NCBI RefSeq assembly: GCF_049747295.1
Contig: NZ_JBMHJM010000001.1
Coordinates: 2,232,001 to 2,296,000, forward strand
Reading direction: 5' to 3'
DNA from: Afipia sp049747295
Lineage (GTDB): Bacteria > Pseudomonadota > Alphaproteobacteria > Rhizobiales > Xanthobacteraceae
Length of the DNA: 64,000 bases
The notes below the pieces were generated by a model, which did no database searches, was not told the DNA's origin, and was given only the letters and a program-made list of their open reading frames with translations. The position numbers and the translations under genes are program-made. Shown in pieces: positions 61,022-64,000 of the stretch. How positions within the stretch are numbered: position 1 is the first letter of the stretch; each line of letters starts with the position of its first letter.

Positions 61022-61930
61022 ATGATGAACATTGCCATGACAACTCCGATCATTTCCGAACAGCGGCTCGTCAAGCCCGCAGCCCATGCGGCCCTGCGCG
61101 ACTACGATGCCGTTCGGCGCGCCATTGCGTTCATCTCAGAAAACTGGCGCAGCCAGCCGACCATTGAGGCCATGGCTGATGCAGCGAGCCTCACCCCCGA
61201 CGAGTTGCACCACCTGTTCCGGCGCTGGGCGGGCTTGACGCCGAAAGCCTTCATGCAGGCGCTGACGCTCGATAACGCCAAACGCCTGCTGCGCGATTCC
61301 GCAAGCGTACTGGATGCAGCCTATGATTCGGGTCTGTCAGGTCCGGGCCGGCTGCACGATCTCTTCGTCACCCATGAAGCCATGTCACCGGGCGAATGGA
61401 GGAAAGGCGGAGAGGGCACCACTCTGCGCTACGGCTTCCACCCGTCGCCGTTCGGCGTTGCCATCGTCATCGCGAGTGAACGGGGGCTGTCGGGATTGGC
61501 TTTCGCGGACGAAGGCGAAGAGCAACCAGCATTTGAGGACATGAAGCGTCGGTGGCCGCTGGCGACCTATGTGCGCGATCAGGAAGGTACCATTGCGCTG
61601 GCGCAACGCATTTTCGATTCGTCGCAATGGTGCGCCGACCAGCCGCTGCGCGTTGTTCTCATCGGAACCGACTTCGAAGTGCGGGTCTGGGAAACGCTGC
61701 TAAAGATTCCGATGGGCAAGATGACCACCTATTCGGATGTCGCAAACAAGATCCTGTCGCCGAAGGCATCCCGCGCCGTCGGCGCGGCTGTCGGCCGCAA
61801 TCCAGTTTCGTTCGTGGTGCCGTGTCATCGCGTGATGGGCAAAAGTGGCGCAATCACCGGCTATCACTGGGGCACAACCCGCAAGCAGGCCATGCTTGGG
61901 TGGGAAACCGGCCGTTTCTGCGACGTCTGA
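61022..61930 (+). CDS. Ada-type methylated-DNA-cysteine methyltransferase with AraC domain
   Basis: About 302 aa. An AraC-type HTH region (residues about 25-120: TIEAMADAASLTPDELHHLFRRWAGLTPKAFMQAL) is fused to an O6-alkylguanine-DNA methyltransferase domain with the active-site PCHRV (Cys near 266) and MTTYSDVANKI. The N-terminal zinc/phosphotriester domain of E. coli Ada is absent, so the usual methyl-triggered activation cannot operate. Starts at 61022, 61025 and 61037 are equally plausible. It repairs O6-methylguanine; regulatory activity is unproven. Confidence 0.9.
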   Translation: MMNIAMTTPIISEQRLVKPAAHAALRDYDAVRRAIAFISENWRSQPTIEAMADAASLTPDELHHLFRRWAGLTPKAFMQALTLDNAKRLLRDSASVLDAAYDSGLSGPGRLHDLFVTHEAMSPGEWRKGGEGTTLRYGFHPSPFGVAIVIASERGLSGLAFADEGEEQPAFEDMKRRWPLATYVRDQEGTIALAQRIFDSSQWCADQPLRVVLIGTDFEVRVWETLLKIPMGKMTTYSDVANKILSPKASRAVGAAVGRNPVSFVVPCHRVMGKSGAITGYHWGTTRKQAMLGWETGRFCDV

Positions 61931-61941
61931 TCTCTCAAGAA

Positions 61942-61973
61942 AAAATCGTCTCCGTTGGTACGGAGACGATTTT
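61942..61973. terminator. Bidirectional terminator between ada-like gene and gpmA
   Basis: Perfect 13-bp stem AAAATCGTCTCCG / CGGAGACGATTTT with a 6-base loop. The terminal A/T tracts give U-tails on both strands. It lies between convergent genes. Confidence 0.93.
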
Positions 61974-62013
61974 GCAAACTCTCCTTGCTTTCCCGCCTCA
62001 AGGCAGGCGCCAG

Positions 62014-62637
62014 TTACTTCGCCGTGTCGACCACGGACGCCACAGTCGCATCGGCGTTGAGGCGATAGATCACCGGCGTGCCGGTGGCGAGTTCGCGCTT
62101 CAGGATCTGCTCCGGTGTCAGTTTTTCCAGCACCATGATGAGTGCGCGCAGCGAATTGCCGTGCGCTGCAACCAGCGTCCGCTCACCACGCAGCACGCAC
62201 GGCAAGATCTCCTGCACAAAATACGGCAGTGTGCGCGCCAGTGTGTCCTTGAGACTTTCGCCGCCCGGCGGCGGGACGTCATAGGAGCGGCGCCAGATCA
62301 GCACCTGCTCCTCGCCCCATTTCGCACGCGCGTCGTCCTTGTTCAGGCCGGACAGATCGCCGTAATCGCGCTCGTTGAGAGCCAGATTTTTTGTCACTGG
62401 AATATTCGTCTGGCCCATTTCCTTCAGCGCCAGATCCAGCGTGTGCTGCGCGCGCGTGAGCGCCGACGTGAACGCAACATCGAACGACAGGCCAAGCTCT
62501 TTCAGCTTTCGTCCCGCCTGCACCGCTTCTTTGACCCCGAGCTCAGTCAGATCCGGATCTTTCCAGCCGGTGAAAAGATTTTTCAGGTTCCATTCGCTCT
62601 GGCCGTGACGCACGAGCACGAGAAGACGATCGCTCAT
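62014..62637 (-). CDS. gpmA: 2,3-bisphosphoglycerate-dependent phosphoglycerate mutase
   Basis: GpmA (207 aa) interconverts 3- and 2-phosphoglycerate. The phosphohistidine motif LVLVRHGQSEWNLKN is at residues 6-20. ALNERDYGDLSGLNKDDA and LVAAHGNSLRALIMVLE (second histidine) follow. It is shorter than the 250-aa E. coli enzyme, as is usual in alphaproteobacteria. The start MSDRLLVLVRHGQ was preferred over an ATG 51 bases upstream. It follows dapB on the same strand by 31 bases. Confidence 0.95.
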   Translation of the reverse strand: MSDRLLVLVRHGQSEWNLKNLFTGWKDPDLTELGVKEAVQAGRKLKELGLSFDVAFTSALTRAQHTLDLALKEMGQTNIPVTKNLALNERDYGDLSGLNKDDARAKWGEEQVLIWRRSYDVPPPGGESLKDTLARTLPYFVQEILPCVLRGERTLVAAHGNSLRALIMVLEKLTPEQILKRELATGTPVIYRLNADATVASVVDTAK

Positions 62638-62668
62638 TCTATGATTCCGATTTGGGATTGGGTTGGTT

Positions 62669-63478
62669 TCAACTGATGCCGAGGACATCGGTCATGGTGT
62701 AGAAGCCCGGCTTCTTGTCCCGCGCCCACATGGCGGCCTTCAGCGCCCCTCGTGCGAAGATCATGCGGTCCTCGGCCTTATGCGCCAGCTCAATGCGTTC
62801 ATAGGGGCCCGCAAAAATGACCGAGTGATCGCCGGTGACCGTGCCGCCACGCAGGGTCGCAAAGCCGATATCACCGGGATTGCGCGGACCGGTGTAGCCA
62901 TCGCGGGCACGCACCGATCGCTGCGCCAGATCGATGCCTCGGCCTTCTGCAGCCGCTTGACCCAACAGATACGCGGTGCCGGATGGGGCATCGATCTTCG
63001 CCTTGTGATGCATCTCGATGATCTCGATGTCGAAATCCTCATCGAGCGACTTCGCAACCTGCTTCACCAGTGCGGCGAGCAGATTGACGCCAAGGCTCAT
63101 ATTGCCGGACTGCACAACGATGGCCTGCGAAGTGACACTTCGGATCACGGCGTTGTCGGAAGCCGAAAGACCCGTGGTCCCGATGACGTGGACGAGACCG
63201 CGCTGGGCCGCGATGGCCACATTGGCGATGGTCGCGGCCGGGACCGTGAAATCGAGGATGCCGTCAGCGTCCTTGGAGAGGCTCCACAGATCGCAGGACA
63301 GTTCGACACCACTGGCCGGGAGGCCCGCCAATACGCCGGCATCCTGCCCGAGCAATTCGGAACCCGGCGCCTCCAACGCACCGGTGACCACCGCGCCGGG
63401 TGTCTCCGAAATGGCTCGGATCAGGGCCCGGCCCATCCGTCCACCAGCTCCCGCAACGATCAACCGCATATCGGACAT
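62669..63478 (-). CDS. dapB: 4-hydroxy-tetrahydrodipicolinate reductase
   Basis: DapB (269 aa) reduces HTPA to tetrahydrodipicolinate in lysine and diaminopimelate synthesis. The NAD(P) motif LIVAGAGGRMGRALIRA is at the N-terminus, and EIIEMHHKAKIDAPSGTAYLLGQ holds the catalytic His and Lys. GTTGLSASDNAVI and SGNMSLGVNLLAAL are also conserved. It is followed by gpmA, a common pair in Bradyrhizobium relatives. Confidence 0.96.
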   Translation of the reverse strand: MSDMRLIVAGAGGRMGRALIRAISETPGAVVTGALEAPGSELLGQDAGVLAGLPASGVELSCDLWSLSKDADGILDFTVPAATIANVAIAAQRGLVHVIGTTGLSASDNAVIRSVTSQAIVVQSGNMSLGVNLLAALVKQVAKSLDEDFDIEIIEMHHKAKIDAPSGTAYLLGQAAAEGRGIDLAQRSVRARDGYTGPRNPGDIGFATLRGGTVTGDHSVIFAGPYERIELAHKAEDRMIFARGALKAAMWARDKKPGFYTMTDVLGIS

Positions 63479-63563
63479 TGCTCAACCCTCTGAAGATATT
63501 GAGGGTATAGCGGGCGAGCCGGGGCTTGTCAGCCCACCCGTACAGGATCGGGGAGGAAGAAGC

Positions 63564-63869
63564 TCAGGGCTGCTGGCCGTCATAGCCCTCGATGATGATG
63601 ATTTCGCCATTGGAATGGGGGGCGCGCTTCGCCACCAGCGCCTGATATTCAGGCGAATGATAGCAAGCGAGTGCGGTCTCGTAGTCCTTGAATTCAATGA
63701 CGACATTGCGCGAGCGCGCCGGGCCTTCATGCGCCTCGTGCTGTCCGCCGCGCACCAGAAACTTCGCACCGTATTTTTTAAACACCGCTCCGTTGTGCGC
63801 GACGTAGTCATTCTTGTAACCATCGAGGTCGTGCACATCGATGCGCGCGACCCAATATCCCTTCGCCAT
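63564..63869 (-). CDS. DUF1330 family protein
   Basis: 101-aa ferredoxin-like (dimeric alpha/beta barrel) protein: MAKGYWVARIDVHDLDGYKNDYVAHNGAVFKKYGAKFLVRGG, then RNVVIEFKDYETALACYHSPEYQALVAKR. The function of the family is unknown. The ATG at 63869 is followed by the conserved YWVA; a start 108 bases upstream would overlap pyrF with basic residues only. It sits between pyrF and dapB, 20 bases after the pyrF stop, so it is probably co-transcribed with pyrF. Confidence 0.9.
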   Translation of the reverse strand: MAKGYWVARIDVHDLDGYKNDYVAHNGAVFKKYGAKFLVRGGQHEAHEGPARSRNVVIEFKDYETALACYHSPEYQALVAKRAPHSNGEIIIIEGYDGQQP

Positions 63870-63888
63870 TTGCGTCTCCTGTTTTGAA

Positions 63889-64000
63889 CTACCCGCCGGC
63901 CTGAGCAATTTCGGCGACGATGGCCTCCGCCGCCGCCTTCGGATCGGAAGCCGCCACAACCGGACGACCGACAACAAGATAATCCGCGCCGGCCGCGATG
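63889..64000 (-). CDS. pyrF: Orotidine 5'-phosphate decarboxylase, C-terminal end
   Basis: The last 36 codons of a minus-strand gene running out of the window: IAAGADYLVVGRPVVAASD, then PKAAAEAIVAEIAQAGG and TAG. GADYLVVGRP is the phosphate-binding end of the OMP decarboxylase barrel. The gene makes UMP from OMP in pyrimidine synthesis. Confidence 0.88.
   Translation of the reverse strand, partial: IAAGADYLVVGRPVVAASDPKAAAEAIVAEIAQAGG

Noticed and set aside
61552..62676. Plus-strand frame (374 aa) running from the ada-like gene across gpmA
   Set aside because: It overlaps the 3' half of the ada-like gene in another frame, passes through the bidirectional terminator and is antisense to gpmA.

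Overview
The window is a high-GC chromosomal segment from an alphaproteobacterium of the order Hyphomicrobiales, most likely the Bradyrhizobium / Rhodopseudomonas / Nitrobacter / Afipia group. This rests on protein families and gene order: aroA-cmk-rpsA-sppA-ihfB-lapA-trpFBA-accD-folC next to trxA and addAB, rpoN-hpf-ptsN beside lptC-lptA-lptB, a FYDLN acidic protein, and a ROSE-type heat-shock leader. No plasmid, phage or CRISPR signature is visible, and most of the window is core genome.

Layout. 1-6 kb: addB (5' end outside the window) and addA, recombinational repair. 6.2-17.9 kb: trxA, then a long minus-strand housekeeping block (aroA, cmk, rpsA, sppA, ihfB, lapA, trpF, trpB, trpA, accD, folC), many genes joined by 4-bp stop/start overlaps. 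18-20 kb: FYDLN acidic protein, tRNA-Ala(GGC) and a class III CoA-transferase. 20.2-24.9 kb: a ugpB-(VOC protein)-ugpA-ugpE-ugpC importer for glycerol-3-phosphate, with a possible Pho box. 25-25.9 kb: hsp20 plus a DUF1150 gene behind a heat-shock promoter and an RNA thermometer. 25.9-32.5 kb (minus strand): rnd, lptC, lptA, lptB, rpoN, hpf, ptsN. 33-40 kb: accessory envelope-glycan genes (GT87, acyltransferase, GT2, a large polytopic membrane protein, a methyltransferase). The last three are clearly richer in A+T, and they end at a decayed tRNA-Arg-like fragment, an integrase relic and tRNA-Leu(CAG).

40.7-52 kb: complex I-associated NDUFA9-like protein, uppP, a GST, queG, an alpha/beta hydrolase, infC (ATT start), rpmI, rplT, pheS and pheT. 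52-64 kb: an MBL-fold hydrolase, an ATP-pyrophosphatase, a Tat-exported amine oxidase, a YiiX-like hydrolase, a modular GH/CBM/RTX secreted glycosidase, an EI24 protein, nth, DUF2244, an Ada-type methyltransferase, gpmA, dapB, DUF1330 and the 3' end of pyrF.

Most notable items: (i) a low-GC glycan cassette (36.2-40.0 kb) bounded by integration scars; (ii) a family of short palindromes with CTAG termini, two copies of which provide the stop codon of the gene upstream; (iii) a complete RpoH-promoter / ROSE thermometer / Hsp20 / DUF1150 unit; (iv) a Shine-Dalgarno-sequestering hairpin before an exported metallo-hydrolase; (v) a secreted GH + CBM + RTX enzyme. All motif positions and GC impressions were read by eye; no database search was run.
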